A stretch of DNA of 64,000 nt from Bacillus mojavensis RO-H-1 = KCTC 3706 (GCF_000245335.1 NZ_JH600294.1:282826-346825), one strand, 5' to 3'; positions 19,702 to 28,360 are shown, numbered from the stretch's first letter. The notes: generated from the sequence alone by a model not told the origin. A program made the numbers and translations.

Positions 19702-19812
19702 ATGGAAATGGAAAGAATCATTCAGTATATCTGCACCTTTTTAGGCGTTATTTCGCTTTCTTTTATTTATGCCCAAATGTTTAGAAAAACGAAACCGACA
19801 AAAAAAGAATAG
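19702..19812 (+). CDS. Small single-span membrane protein (36 aa)
   Basis: A 36-codon frame MEMERIIQYICTF... with one hydrophobic helix (about 5-25) and a positively charged tail (RKTKPTKKE). A perfect AAAGGAGG lies 10 nt before the ATG, strong evidence for translation. It is divergent from cdaS and ahead of yojI. I do not recognise a family. Confidence 0.7.
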   Translation: MEMERIIQYICTFLGVISLSFIYAQMFRKTKPTKKE

Positions 19813-19887
19813 GCCAGGCGTTCATTGCTTTTTATACATAAAATGTTATAATTTCTCTCGTTATGATAAAGAAACGGGGATCAATGT

Positions 19888-21246
19888 ATGAAAGAAACAA
19901 AAAACGCCGGACAAAAGATAAAACAGCTTTTGCACATTTTAATTCCGATTTTAATCACTCAGGCGGGCCTTTCTCTCATAACCTTTTTAGATACGGTGAT
20001 GTCAGGGAAAGTCAGCGCCGCCGATTTAGCCGGTGTGGCCATTGGATCAAGTCTTTGGACGCCTGTCTATACTGGACTGGCGGGGATATTAATGGCAGTC
20101 ACCCCAATCGTCGCGCAGCTATTAGGCGCTGAGAATACCAAACAAATTCCCTTTACTGTCTTACAGGCAGTATATGTGGCCGCGCTTCTAAGCATCGCCG
20201 TTTTAGCGGCTGGATATGGAATAGTTGATCCTGTTCTATCCCGTTTGAACCTTGAGGCTCACGTACATGACATTGCGAAGCACTTTTTAGGTTTTTTATC
20301 TTTGGGGATTTTTCCTTTATTTGTTTACACCGTTTTGAGATCGTTCATTGATTCATTAGGAAAAACACGAGTCACCATGATGATTACACTATGTTCACTG
20401 CCGATAAATTTTGTGTTAAACTACGTATTTATTTTCGGGAAATTCGGCATGCCTGCCCTTGGCGGAGTCGGCGCCGGGCTTGCATCAGCGCTTACGTATT
20501 GGTGCATCTGTATCATCAGTTTTATCATCATTCGTAAAGCAGCGCCGTTTTCTGGATATGGCATTTTCCTTACCATGTATAAGTTCTCTTGGGAAGCATG
20601 CAAAAATATGCTGAAAATCGGATTGCCTATCGGGTTTGCCGTGTTTTTTGAAACGAGCATCTTCGCGGCTGTCACTTTGCTGATGAGCCATTTTAATACA
20701 GTGACCATCGCGTCCCATCAGGCCGCCATGAACTTTGCGTCACTTTTATATATGCTGCCGCTCAGCGTGTCCATGGCTTTAACGATAGTTGTCGGGTTTG
20801 AGGCCGGAGCAGCTCGTTTTAAAGACGCTCGCTCTTACAGCTTTATCGGCATCATGATGGCGGTAGGCTTTTCTTTGTTTACAGCTGCGTGTATCCTTTT
20901 ATTCAGAGAGCAAATCGCAGGCATGTACACTTCTGATCCGGATGTCCTCCGGCTCACGCAGCACTTTTTAATTTACGCGCTGTTTTTTCAGCTTTCCGAC
21001 GCAGTGGCAGCACCTATTCAGGGCGCCCTCAGAGGATATAAAGATGTCAATTATACACTTGCAGCGGCTTTTATTTCTTATTGGGTTATCGGCCTTCCTG
21101 TCGGATATGCGGTCGGCACGTTTACAGGACTTGGCGCGTACGGTTATTGGATCGGGTTAATTGCAGGGCTAGCGGCAGGAGCAGTCGGTCTGTTTTTCAG
21201 GCTGGTTAAACTGCAAAAACGTTATTTATTGAAACAGGAATTTTAA
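19888..21246 (+). CDS. yojI: MATE-family efflux pump YojI
   Basis: A multidrug and toxin extrusion transporter, 452 residues, with about 12 membrane segments in two homologous halves. Typical NorM-type patches are LITQAGLSLITFLDTVMSG at the start, SHQAAMNFASLLYMLP in the middle, and DAVAAPIQGALRGYKD. It probably exports cationic drugs using sodium or protons. It is followed 14 nt later by rsbRC and probably cotranscribed. Confidence 0.92.
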   Translation: MKETKNAGQKIKQLLHILIPILITQAGLSLITFLDTVMSGKVSAADLAGVAIGSSLWTPVYTGLAGILMAVTPIVAQLLGAENTKQIPFTVLQAVYVAALLSIAVLAAGYGIVDPVLSRLNLEAHVHDIAKHFLGFLSLGIFPLFVYTVLRSFIDSLGKTRVTMMITLCSLPINFVLNYVFIFGKFGMPALGGVGAGLASALTYWCICIISFIIIRKAAPFSGYGIFLTMYKFSWEACKNMLKIGLPIGFAVFFETSIFAAVTLLMSHFNTVTIASHQAAMNFASLLYMLPLSVSMALTIVVGFEAGAARFKDARSYSFIGIMMAVGFSLFTAACILLFREQIAGMYTSDPDVLRLTQHFLIYALFFQLSDAVAAPIQGALRGYKDVNYTLAAAFISYWVIGLPVGYAVGTFTGLGAYGYWIGLIAGLAAGAVGLFFRLVKLQKRYLLKQEF

Positions 21247-21260
21247 AAGAGGTGATATGC

Positions 21261-22190
21261 ATGGCACAAAATCAGAAATTATATGAGTATCTGTCTCAGC
21301 ATGCGGAAGAAATAAGTTCAGCATGGTATGAAACAATCGAGGAAACTGACCCAAATTCAATCTATGCATCAACAGACCCGGCCGTCATTAAAAATTTAAA
21401 GAGCCAGAACCTTGCTTTCAATTATAAGATCAGCCGTATCTTTATAGATGAAGAAGAGGTATACTTACCCATTCTAAAAGCCTGGGCTTTTGAAGTCACT
21501 CAGGATCAAGAGCATTTAAAAACGCCTATCCACTATATTATTCGTGAGTTTGTCAGAGTAAGAGACTTGTTTGTTTCCTATGTGAAGGAATTTGTTCATA
21601 TCAATCAGGATACCGTGAAAAGCGAAGAAGCCGAGGATTTATATCACACTCTTATTAAGGCGTTTGATCTTGTGATTCATATTTTTATAGAAGAAATGTA
21701 CAAAAACACAAGCCTTCAGCTTCAGGCCCAAAAGGATATGATCACTGAATTGAGCGCACCGGTGATCGTGCTGTTCCACAGTGTGGGACTGCTTCCGTTA
21801 ATCGGAGATATTGATACCGTCCGTGCTAAATTCATCATGGAAAATACCTTGAATCAATGTGCGAAAAAAAAGGTGACGCAGCTTTACATTGACTTGTCCG
21901 GGGTAGCGGTCATTGATACCATGGTTGCCCACCAGCTTTTCAGTCTGATTGAGGCGTTGCGTTTAATTGGCGTTTCATCCACATTGTCGGGGATCCGACC
22001 GGAAATTGCGCAAACAGCGGTTCAGCTCGGTTTGTCTTTTGAGGACATCTCACTGAGATCTACCCTTGCGTCAGCAATTGCATCCGACTTGAAATTAAAA
22101 AGGTATAAGGTCCCTATAGACCTTATACCTTTTTTTAATCATTCCATTGATATGTCCAATACACTTCTTCTTCAAACCATGTTGCCATAA
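21261..22190 (+). CDS. rsbRC: Stressosome protein RsbRC, stop codon lost
   Basis: An RsbR paralogue: N-terminal non-haem globin-like sensor (about 1-150), then a C-terminal STAS domain (VIVLFHSVGLLPLIGDIDT, DLSGVAVIDT with the phosphorylatable Ser/Thr). It forms the stressosome that controls the sigma-B cascade. The expected end is near DLKLKK. Here the A-run at 22097-22101 seems one base short, so the frame misses a TAA at about 22107. It then runs through the terminator hairpin into the 3' end of bshB2, adding about 24 foreign residues. A sequencing indel is likely. Start: AGAGGTGAT before MAQNQK, three codons inside the open frame. Confidence 0.88.
   Translation: MAQNQKLYEYLSQHAEEISSAWYETIEETDPNSIYASTDPAVIKNLKSQNLAFNYKISRIFIDEEEVYLPILKAWAFEVTQDQEHLKTPIHYIIREFVRVRDLFVSYVKEFVHINQDTVKSEEAEDLYHTLIKAFDLVIHIFIEEMYKNTSLQLQAQKDMITELSAPVIVLFHSVGLLPLIGDIDTVRAKFIMENTLNQCAKKKVTQLYIDLSGVAVIDTMVAHQLFSLIEALRLIGVSSTLSGIRPEIAQTAVQLGLSFEDISLRSTLASAIASDLKLKRYKVPIDLIPFFNHSIDMSNTLLLQTMLP
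22096..22135. terminator. Bidirectional terminator rsbRC/bshB2
   Basis: AAGGTATAAGGTC/GACCTTATACCTT stem with A-run and T-run between the convergent genes. Confidence 0.88.
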
Positions 22191-22800
22191 CAGGTTCATT
22201 GTTTTTCAGTTTTTCCTCAAGCTCGCGAAGCATACCTTCCGTCTGGGTGCGATGAGCTCTTAACGCGTTCATTTTAATATCTGCTACTTCTTTGATATCA
22301 AGTACGACGTCTGCTTCACCAAGCACCTCTTCTCTATTGCGTGTAATAGCCATGCATAGTGTGCGCGGACGGTCTTCTTTCTTTTTGCGGTACAATGCCC
22401 GGATGACCGCTTCCCCGCATGCATCATGGTCAGGGTGCACGCCATGTCCCGGATAAAATGTGACAATTAAGCTTGGTTTCACATCATCTATGATTTCTTC
22501 CATGATATCAGCTAAATATTCATCATCTTCAAACTCAAGCGTTTTGTCTCGAAGCCCAAGCATCCGCAGGTCATTGATATCCATTGCTTTGCAGGCGTTG
22601 ATAAGCTCTTGTTTTCTTAATAACGGCAAGGTTTCCCGGTTAGCAAAAAATGGATCTCCCATATTTCTGCCCATTTCGCCTAACGTAGCGCAAGCATATG
22701 TAACGGGCACCTCTTTTTTTCTGTTTAAAGCTATCAGACCCGCCACACCGTATGATTCGTCATCAGGGTGAGGCAGGATTACAAGCACGTGTTCTTTCAT
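22135..22800 (-). CDS. bshB2: Bacillithiol biosynthesis deacetylase BshB2
   Basis: A 221-residue LmbE/PIG-L-type zinc deacetylase with the metal motif PHPDDES at the N-terminus and HPDH in GHGVHPDHDA. It deacetylates GlcNAc-malate (and possibly bacillithiol conjugates) in bacillithiol metabolism; BshB2 is the secondary enzyme beside BshB1. Two ATGs stand in tandem after AAGGGTG; the second has the better spacing. It follows yojF, whose coding region ends 19 nt upstream. Confidence 0.92.
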   Translation of the reverse strand: MKEHVLVILPHPDDESYGVAGLIALNRKKEVPVTYACATLGEMGRNMGDPFFANRETLPLLRKQELINACKAMDINDLRMLGLRDKTLEFEDDEYLADIMEEIIDDVKPSLIVTFYPGHGVHPDHDACGEAVIRALYRKKKEDRPRTLCMAITRNREEVLGEADVVLDIKEVADIKMNALRAHRTQTEGMLRELEEKLKNNEPVMATWFEEEVYWTYQWND

Positions 22801-22819
22801 CATTTTTTCACCCTTTTCT

Positions 22820-23170
22820 TTAAACTGTGAACGGTTTTTCACTGATTTGAAGTGAAATAGCAAGTTTCCCGCCCGGCAAGTGTCCTGCCATTAATAAGCG
22901 GTTTTCTTCATCAACTGTGTACTCAGTCAGGCCTTCAGCATAAATCCAGCCTTCTTCTGTTTTTAAGCCGACCCGGTAAGGCCCGCTCCCTTTGATTTTA
23001 GCTTGATGATAGGTTACTTTTGCATTGCGTATATAAGCAACAACCGTCATGTTTTTTTCATTTAAATGTGCCGAGTAAGAACCGGTTGTGGTTTCTAAAT
23101 GGATATATACAGGGCGGTCCGCATATCGTTCTAAAGATGCTTGCACATCTTCTTTTATGATTGCTTTCAT
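22820..23170 (-). CDS. yojF: YojF, DUF1806 family protein
   Basis: A 116-residue soluble beta-rich protein (YIHLETTTGSYSAHL, GPYRVGLKTEEGWIYAEGL) of the DUF1806 family, found mainly next to bshB2-type deacetylases. Function unknown. Its start overlaps the preceding 92-codon gene by 4 nt, and bshB2 follows, so the three form an operon. The context suggests an accessory role in thiol metabolism, which is inference. Confidence 0.88.
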   Translation of the reverse strand: MKAIIKEDVQASLERYADRPVYIHLETTTGSYSAHLNEKNMTVVAYIRNAKVTYHQAKIKGSGPYRVGLKTEEGWIYAEGLTEYTVDEENRLLMAGHLPGGKLAISLQISEKPFTV

Positions 23171-23445
23171 AATTGCTCCCCTCTTTCTTCTTTTAAATAC
23201 TGTACGCGTTCTGTATGTAATTTGACCAGTTGATATTTGACAGCCGGTTCCAGCTGTGAATTCACAATGCGCTGTATAGCGGCGTAATATTTTTCCAGCA
23301 TAGATTTACGGAGTCTCGGATGTGTTCTCTTATCCAAAAGCTCAAGATCAATTGCCTCTGTAATCGCTTCTTCATCTTCATTTGAGAAAGAGCGGCTGTT
23401 CCATAGCGAGGCGTATGCTTTTCCTATTTCTATATCATTGTCCAT
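23167..23445 (-). CDS. Hypothetical helical protein at head of the yojF-bshB2 operon
   Basis: 92 residues, almost entirely charged alpha-helix (MDNDIEIGKAYASLWN..., EKYYAAIQRIVNSQLEPAVKYQLVKLH), with no cysteine, signal or membrane segment. Its stop overlaps the start of yojF by 4 nt (ATGA type), so it is translationally coupled to yojF and bshB2. I cannot assign a family or symbol. Confidence 0.78.
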   Translation of the reverse strand: MDNDIEIGKAYASLWNSRSFSNEDEEAITEAIDLELLDKRTHPRLRKSMLEKYYAAIQRIVNSQLEPAVKYQLVKLHTERVQYLKEERGEQL

Positions 23446-23506
23446 CGTCCTGCTCCTTTATGTCTTACATACATGAAATGATTATACATAATATATAGGC
23501 AAACTG

Positions 23507-23533
23507 AAAAGCCAAAGGCTCAATGGCTTTTTG
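23507..23533 (-). terminator. yojE terminator
   Basis: AAAAAGCCATTGAG/CCTTTGGCTTTT hairpin on the minus strand, overlapping the yojE stop codon. Confidence 0.65.
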
Positions 23534-24415
23534 ATGCCCGTTTCCATTTCACTTGTGAAAACGTAAACAAGACTAATGCAGCCCATATACAGGCAAAGGT
23601 AAATGCCTTCGAGCTTGAAAATGGCTCATGGTAAATGAACAGCCCGATCAGCAAGGTGATGGTCGGTGCAATATATTGTAATATACCGACTTGATACAGC
23701 GGCAGCCGCTTCGCCCCTTCAGCAAACAATAAGAGCGGCAGCGCGGTAAACACACCGGCAAAAAGAGAAGCACCCATGCCCCGCCGCTTTCTGCACCCGC
23801 AGGCTGAATATGGCCGCTAAGCAGCAAATACCCCAATGCAATCGGCATAATCATGAATGTCTCCAGCGTTAAACCGATAGCGCTTGAAAGACTTGTTCTT
23901 TTTTTGGTAAACCCGTATAAGCCGAAGCTGAATGCAAGCAACAGCGCGATATACGGAATGGAGCCGTATTGAAACGCAGAAATAATTACACCGGCTGCCG
24001 CAATCGAAACAGCAACCAATTGAAGGCGATTCAGCTTTTCCTTTAAAAACAAAATGCCTAGAAGAACTGACACAAGCGGATTTATGTAGTAGCCAAGGCT
24101 TGCTTCAAGCAGAAATCCATGATTGACAGCCCATATGTATACAAACCAGTTCATCGAAATGAGGATTGAAGCGAGAAATAAGGATAGTATGCCTCCGTTC
24201 TTTTTTAAAGACCGCAGCTCATGCCATCCCATTTTCCATTGACGAAAGAAAAATAGCACGATACACATAAAAACAAAAGACCAAATGATACGGTGAGCTA
24301 AAATATCAAGTGCAGGCAGCTGTTCAAGAAGCTTCCAATAGAGCGGAAACAGCCCCCACATGGTAAAGGAAACGGCTGTGTAAAGAACGCCTTTTTTTGT
24401 TTCTGAATGATGCAT
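23520..24415 (-). pseudogene. yojE: EamA/RarD-type transporter YojE, one-base frameshift
   Basis: A drug/metabolite-transporter superfamily protein with ten predicted membrane segments, of the RarD subfamily (SFTMWGLFPLYWKLL, SLGYYINPLVSVLLGILFL). After about 218 codons the frame reads VLLFLPVCLPR, whereas the expected GASLFAGVFTALPLLLFAEGAKRLPLYQVG lies in the next frame. One missing G in the run near 23775 (ATGGGTGC for ATGGGGTGC) explains it. Corrected length is about 297. Substrate unknown. The shift is probably a base-calling indel rather than decay. Confidence 0.85.
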
Positions 24416-24456
24416 ATTTTGTCCCTGCCTTTCTTTAGAGCATCTTATATTATATC

Positions 24457-24484
24457 ACGTGAAAGATCGAGCAGGCATATACTA
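24457..24484 (+). promoter_or_regulatory. Sigma-K-type promoter of gerT
   Basis: CATATACTA fits the sigma-K -10 pattern CATANNNTA exactly, and an AC dinucleotide, the -35 core, lies 17 nt upstream. The start codon follows 31 nt downstream. This supports late mother-cell expression of the sHsp-like gene. Confidence 0.7.
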
Positions 24485-24514
24485 TTTTGTCCGTGAAGAA
24501 AGGGTGTGACGAAG

Positions 24515-24970
24515 ATGTTTGAGTGGAACAAATACTTTCCTTTCCACAATCAATTTTCCAAGGAAGCATTAAAAAAGGCTGATCCAAAAGAGGTTGAGCA
24601 TTATGTAAACAGTGTAATGGAAAGTGTGTTCGGAAGTGATTCCGCGGCTCAATTTCCATTTCGCGATCCCCTCCCGACTAAAGAAAAAACACAGCGCACC
24701 GAACCTGATATAGATATATTCGAAACAGCAGACCATGTGTTTGTAAAGGTTGCAGTAACCGAAAGCCAGCTGGAACAGCTCAAAATTAAACATACATCTC
24801 ATAGATTACTGATTGAACATTTCCCAGGTTCGACCCATCCTAAAAAAGTAAATCTTCCCTGCCTTGTCAAGCGGAAAGGGACGAAAGCCGTTTATAAAGA
24901 CGGCCAGTTGGAAGTCATGTTTTATAAACAGCAGGACTACAATATGTCCGAGGTAGAAATAATGCGATAA
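24515..24970 (+). CDS. gerT: Small-heat-shock-like spore protein GerT
   Basis: A soluble 151-residue protein with an alpha-crystallin-like core (EPDIDIFETADHVFVKVAV to HRLLIEHFP, then KAVYKDGQLEVMF). It resembles the CotM/CotP group of spore coat sHsp-like proteins. Position and a sigma-K-type promoter agree with gerT, a germination gene under sigma-K. A GTG three codons upstream is in frame but too near the ribosome site (GAAAGGG); the ATG is 8 nt from it. The symbol is from memory and moderately sure. Confidence 0.75.
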   Translation: MFEWNKYFPFHNQFSKEALKKADPKEVEHYVNSVMESVFGSDSAAQFPFRDPLPTKEKTQRTEPDIDIFETADHVFVKVAVTESQLEQLKIKHTSHRLLIEHFPGSTHPKKVNLPCLVKRKGTKAVYKDGQLEVMFYKQQDYNMSEVEIMR

Positions 24971-25002
24971 AAAACGGCCTGCTTCTGCGCAGGCCGTTTT
25001 TC
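24969..25002. terminator. Bidirectional terminator gerT/yojB
   Basis: AAAACGGCCTGC/GCAGGCCGTTTTT hairpin between convergent gerT and yojB. Confidence 0.9.
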
Positions 25003-25233
25003 CTAATAGAAACCGGGATAACCTCCGCCATACGGCACTGGACCGTACGGTGCACCTCCGTAACCGTAGGGAACAGGCGGATACGCATAAGGACGCGGAT
25101 AATTAAAAAGAGCACTCCCAAGAAAACCGCCTAATAAACCGCCGACTAAAGGAGCGCCAAACAAAAAAGGGTTTCGTTCCGGGTATCCGGCCGGACCTGG
25201 GTTCCCGCGAAGATACGAGTGTTGAGGGTACAT
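25003..25233 (-). CDS. yojB: YojB, Gly/Tyr/Pro-rich spore-type protein
   Basis: 76 residues. A hydrophobic Gly-rich centre (LVGGLLGGFLGSALF) is followed by a tail of short Pro-Tyr-Gly repeats (PYGYGGAPYGPVPYGGGYP). This composition is typical of Bacillus spore coat or crust proteins. AAGGAGG precedes the ATG. It is convergent with gerT; joint use in the spore coat is inferred from composition and position only. Confidence 0.85.
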   Translation of the reverse strand: MYPQHSYLRGNPGPAGYPERNPFLFGAPLVGGLLGGFLGSALFNYPRPYAYPPVPYGYGGAPYGPVPYGGGYPGFY

Positions 25234-25339
25234 GACTTTTTCCTCCTTTATGTCTGCCTATATGTAAGGTATTCATCCAGGAAGAAAAACGATTGGGCTA
25301 GAGGCTATTGTTACATTAATTTTTATTGATAAAGCATTG

Positions 25340-25988
25340 TTACAAAAATAATCCAGCCAATAAAACACAGCCCAGCCCTGTTACCGAGAGGACCGTTGAA
25401 AGCAGTGTTCATGTTTGAAACGTTTCCTTCGTGCTCAAGCCGAAAAATTCCTTTATCATCCAAAACCCTGCGTCATTTACGTGACATGCGATCACGCTTC
25501 CCGCACCGGTCGCAAGCACCATCAATCCCGGATTTACACTGCTGTCCGCCATAAGCGGAGCAGCCATCGGGATTCCCAAATAGAGAAAAGGCACCTTTAA
25601 TTCTTTCGCTATGGCATAAACAATAGGAATCAATAGAACAAGGCTGACTTCAAAAAAACAGAGCAATGCCAATTGAGGCAATAACCACAGCTGTCTGTAT
25701 TCTTTTCCTTCCGAATTTGTCAATCAGTGTAATGGCTATCCGATAACCGCCTCCCGCGTCTGAGACAAGTCTCCCAAGCATTGCACCAAACCCAAATAGT
25801 GAAGCTAAATGTCCCAACTGACCGCCGATTCCCGCTTTTAAAGAAGGTACTATTTTGCTTAGATCCATTCCCAGGCCGATCACCACTACAAATGAAACGA
25901 CAATAAGAGATACAAACGTATGTAATTTCATTTTAATGATCAGCAATAACAAAATAAGAACCCCGGTTGCAACGATAAAAACCGGCAT
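25340..25988 (-). pseudogene. yojA: GntP-family permease YojA, internally deleted
   Basis: Remnant of a gluconate:proton symporter (normally about 440 residues). The N-terminus (MPVFIVATGVLI to [10 protein letters not shown]) is followed, after a one-base insertion in a seven-T run, by [18 protein letters not shown] to IPMAAP. The sequence then jumps straight to the C-terminal segment [20 protein letters not shown] with [15 protein letters not shown]. About 250 residues between these are missing. Finally TGG of the expected TWTLLS is TGA (...KETFQT-stop), and the rest of the normal C-terminus remains readable to 25340. Three independent lesions mean the gene is truly dead. Confidence 0.88.
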
Positions 25989-26320
25989 AACTAACCTCCA
26001 TTATATTTTTGTTTTCTGATATAGCACAGGATGCTTATCAGAAAGCGTTTTCACTTTTTGCCGAAATAAAATACTTGGCGATATGATTGTCATCTTTTGA
26101 TCAACTAGTATTTTCACACTAATCTTCTAATCAACTATTGTCAATAATATTTATGATTTTATAGGCTGCCAGATAATATAATGGTTATATATTGATCAAT
26201 TATTGGTTATATGTTATGTTTTTTATCAAGCCAGCAAATTTTTAGCTATCAATTGGCTCCGATAACAAAACAATGTGTTAACAGGCTGATAAAATCTGTG
26301 TCTCAAAAGGAGGTATTCAA
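25989..26320. other. AT-rich intergenic region between yojA remnant and yodA
   Basis: About 330 nt with no open frame of note. It contains several short ATCAA-type repeats (GATCAACTA, ATCAACTATTG, GATCAATTATTG) that could be old operator sites for the divergent yojA and yodA promoters. I cannot assign a regulator. Confidence 0.4.
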
Positions 26321-26710
26321 ATGCCATTATTACGTTTCGATCTAATAGAAGGCCGTGATCAAAAAGCATTACAAGCACTATTAGACACTACTCATCAAGC
26401 AATGGTAGAAGCATTTGGCGTGCCGGAGAGTGACCGATATCAAATTGTCCACCAGCATCCCGAGAATGAGCTCGTGATTCACGATACCGGACTTGGGTTT
26501 CATAGAAGCAAGGATTTGATCGTCATCAGCATTACAAGTAAAACAAGAACAAAGAGCCAAAAAGAAAAATTATATGCCTTGCTGGCTGAAAAACTAGAAG
26601 CAGAATGCGGTATTTCCCCGGAAGACCTAATGGTTTCCATTACAGAAAACGGTGATGCTGATTGGAGTTTCGGGCTCGGCGAAGCACAGTTTTTGAATGG
26701 CAAGTTATAA
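26321..26710 (+). CDS. yodA: YodA, tautomerase-superfamily protein
   Basis: 129 residues starting Met-Pro-Leu-Leu-Arg-Phe. The N-terminal proline after Met removal is the catalytic base of 4-oxalocrotonate-tautomerase-like enzymes. The rest ([53 protein letters not shown]) fits the longer tautomerase subgroup with a doubled beta-alpha-beta unit. Substrate unknown. AAAGGAGG lies 8 nt ahead of the ATG. Confidence 0.85.
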   Translation: MPLLRFDLIEGRDQKALQALLDTTHQAMVEAFGVPESDRYQIVHQHPENELVIHDTGLGFHRSKDLIVISITSKTRTKSQKEKLYALLAEKLEAECGISPEDLMVSITENGDADWSFGLGEAQFLNGKL

Positions 26711-26765
26711 AATGGTGAAACGTATTCATCTGCTTTACACTTAGAAAATGGCCAGTCAATGAAAT

Positions 26766-26801
26766 AAAAAAGAGAGATCCTTATTCAAGACCTCTCTTTT
26801 A
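26766..26801. terminator. Bidirectional terminator after yodA
   Basis: AAAAGAGAG/CTCTCTTTT stem with a long imperfect loop between convergent yodA and the 88-codon membrane protein gene. Confidence 0.8.
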
Positions 26802-27068
26802 TTATTTCTTTTTCAGAAAAGCTGAAATAACCAGAATGAAAACAGCCAGCAAAACAAAATATAACGGAGTGATCCAGATTTGGTGGATAGAATTAGGGTC
26901 TCCCTTTTTATATCCAGTTTCAATGCCTATGTAATTCCAATGAAAGCTGACAGGGTTTTGATCGTAAATATAAAATTCAGGCAGATAGAGTTCCGGTTTG
27001 CTGATTTGAACAACAAGATAAATGATGATTCCCATTAACAACAGGATAGCTGTTAGTAACTTTTTCAA
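26802..27068 (-). CDS. Two-span membrane protein, unknown (88 aa)
   Basis: 88 residues: an N-terminal membrane helix (AILLLMGIIIYLVV), an extracytoplasmic middle of about 45 residues rich in Tyr/Trp/Pro, and a C-terminal helix (LYFVLLAVFILVISAFL) ending in KKK. GGAAGGA precedes the start. It has its own terminator. I do not recognise a family. Confidence 0.75.
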   Translation of the reverse strand: MKKLLTAILLLMGIIIYLVVQISKPELYLPEFYIYDQNPVSFHWNYIGIETGYKKGDPNSIHQIWITPLYFVLLAVFILVISAFLKKK

Positions 27069-27237
27069 GGAAGGACCCCTTCCTATTTATGTATGTTGAA
27101 TTCATCCTAACATCTCTTTTTATCCATGTAAAATAAAAGCTGATACACATCATGGCCTAAAATAAAAAGTCATGTAAACGGCATGACCCACTTACATGAC
27201 TTTCTCACTGAAACAAACCCTTTTCTGTTCCCTTCCA

Positions 27238-27576
27238 TTATTTCTCTTCTTCGCATACTGTGACACCAGGCTCACAAAATTGATCGGCCCACGCTTGCAT
27301 TTCTTGAAATACAACTTCCAGCGCTGTTCCTTTTTCAGTCAGCGTGTAGATCACTTTTACCGGTGTCTCGGGAAGAACCCGGCGTTCTACAATTTCGTTT
27401 TGCTCTAGCTCTTTAAGGCGCTCTGCCAGCATTTTTTGGCTGATCATCGGTATGGTTTCCGTTATCTCTTTAAATCGTTTCGGCCCATCCATTAGTACAT
27501 GGATGATCAGACCGTTCCATCGTTTTCCCAGCAATGAGAAAGCTGACTCCATTTTAGGGCACATTGTATTTCCCAC
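27238..27576 (-). CDS. yodB: Thiol/quinone-sensing repressor YodB (HxlR family)
   Basis: A 112-residue winged-helix repressor of the DUF24/HxlR family (LLGKRWNGLIIHVLMDGPKRFKEI, MLAERLKELEQNEIVERR). The redox cysteines known for YodB fall exactly at positions 6, 101 and 108. YodB represses the divergent nitroreductase gene yodC and other quinone-detoxification genes; diamide or quinones oxidise or alkylate Cys6 and release DNA. Its position back to back with yodC supports the identification. Confidence 0.95.
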   Translation of the reverse strand: MGNTMCPKMESAFSLLGKRWNGLIIHVLMDGPKRFKEITETIPMISQKMLAERLKELEQNEIVERRVLPETPVKVIYTLTEKGTALEVVFQEMQAWADQFCEPGVTVCEEEK

Positions 27577-27705
27577 TAGTCTTCATCCCTTCATCTATTG
27601 TTTGACAAGTATTCACTGATCCATTAAAATGATCTTTCAAGTTACATTTAGTAAGCTTCTAACTTTTCTATTATCATACCACGTTTACCCGAAGGAGGAA
27701 ACATT
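27577..27705. promoter_or_regulatory. yodB/yodC divergent regulatory region
   Basis: A 129-nt region shared by two divergent genes. It contains the repeat-rich stretch TTACATTTAGTAAGCTTC at about 27642-27660, an imperfect dyad that could be the YodB operator over the yodC promoter. The operator assignment is inference; I did not verify it against the published box. Confidence 0.4.
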
Positions 27706-28314
27706 ATGACTGATACTCTGGACATTTTGCAAGCACGGGCATCTGTTAAGGAATATGATACGAATGCCCCGATCTCTAAAGAGGAACTGACTGAACTTTT
27801 GGAGCTCGCGACTAAAGCGCCTTCTGCATGGAACCTGCAGCACTGGCATTTTACAGTATTCCACAGCGATGAATCAAAAGCGGCTCTTCTGCCTGTAGCA
27901 TATAACCAAAAGCAAATTGTTGAATCATCTGCTGTTGTTGCCATTTTAGGCGATCTAAAAGCGAATGAAAACGGTGAAGACGTTTACGCTGAATTGGCAA
28001 ACCAAGGTTTCATCACGGACGAAATCAAACAAACGCTGCTGGGCCAAATTAACGGTGCTTACCAAAGTGAACAGTTCGCACGCGATTCTGCTTTCTTAAA
28101 TGCTTCATTGGCTGCTATGCAGCTTATGATTGCCGCAAAAGCGAAAGGCTATGACACCTGCGCAATCGGAGGATTTAATAAGGAGCAGTTCCAAAAGGAA
28201 TTTGATATCAGCGAGCGCTATGTTCCGGTTATGCTTATTTCTATCGGTAAAGCAGTGAAACCTGCACATCAAAGCAACCGCTTGCCTCTAACAAAAGTGT
28301 CAACTTGGCTGTAA
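27706..28314 (+). CDS. yodC: Nitroreductase-family NAD(P)H oxidoreductase YodC
   Basis: A 202-residue FMN-dependent nitroreductase-family enzyme: RASVKEYD at the N-terminus, the FMN-binding PSAWNLQHWHF segment and the GFNKEQF region near the C-terminus. It reduces quinones or nitroaromatics as part of the thiol-reactive electrophile response under YodB. GGAGGA precedes the ATG. It is a single gene with a terminator. Confidence 0.93.
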   Translation: MTDTLDILQARASVKEYDTNAPISKEELTELLELATKAPSAWNLQHWHFTVFHSDESKAALLPVAYNQKQIVESSAVVAILGDLKANENGEDVYAELANQGFITDEIKQTLLGQINGAYQSEQFARDSAFLNASLAAMQLMIAAKAKGYDTCAIGGFNKEQFQKEFDISERYVPVMLISIGKAVKPAHQSNRLPLTKVSTWL

Positions 28315-28319
28315 ATCTA

Positions 28320-28360
28320 AGAAAAACCTTAGTCCGGATAAACATGGACTAAGGTTTTTT
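28320..28360. terminator. Bidirectional terminator yodC/yodD
   Basis: AAAACCTTAGTCC/GGACTAAGGTTTTTT stem between convergent genes. Confidence 0.9.

Noticed and set aside
25989..26320. Possible riboswitch or T-box in the yojA/yodA interval and other leaders
   Set aside because: No conserved box (T-box, SAM, purine or similar) or long stable stem is visible; the repeats there are short and AT-only.
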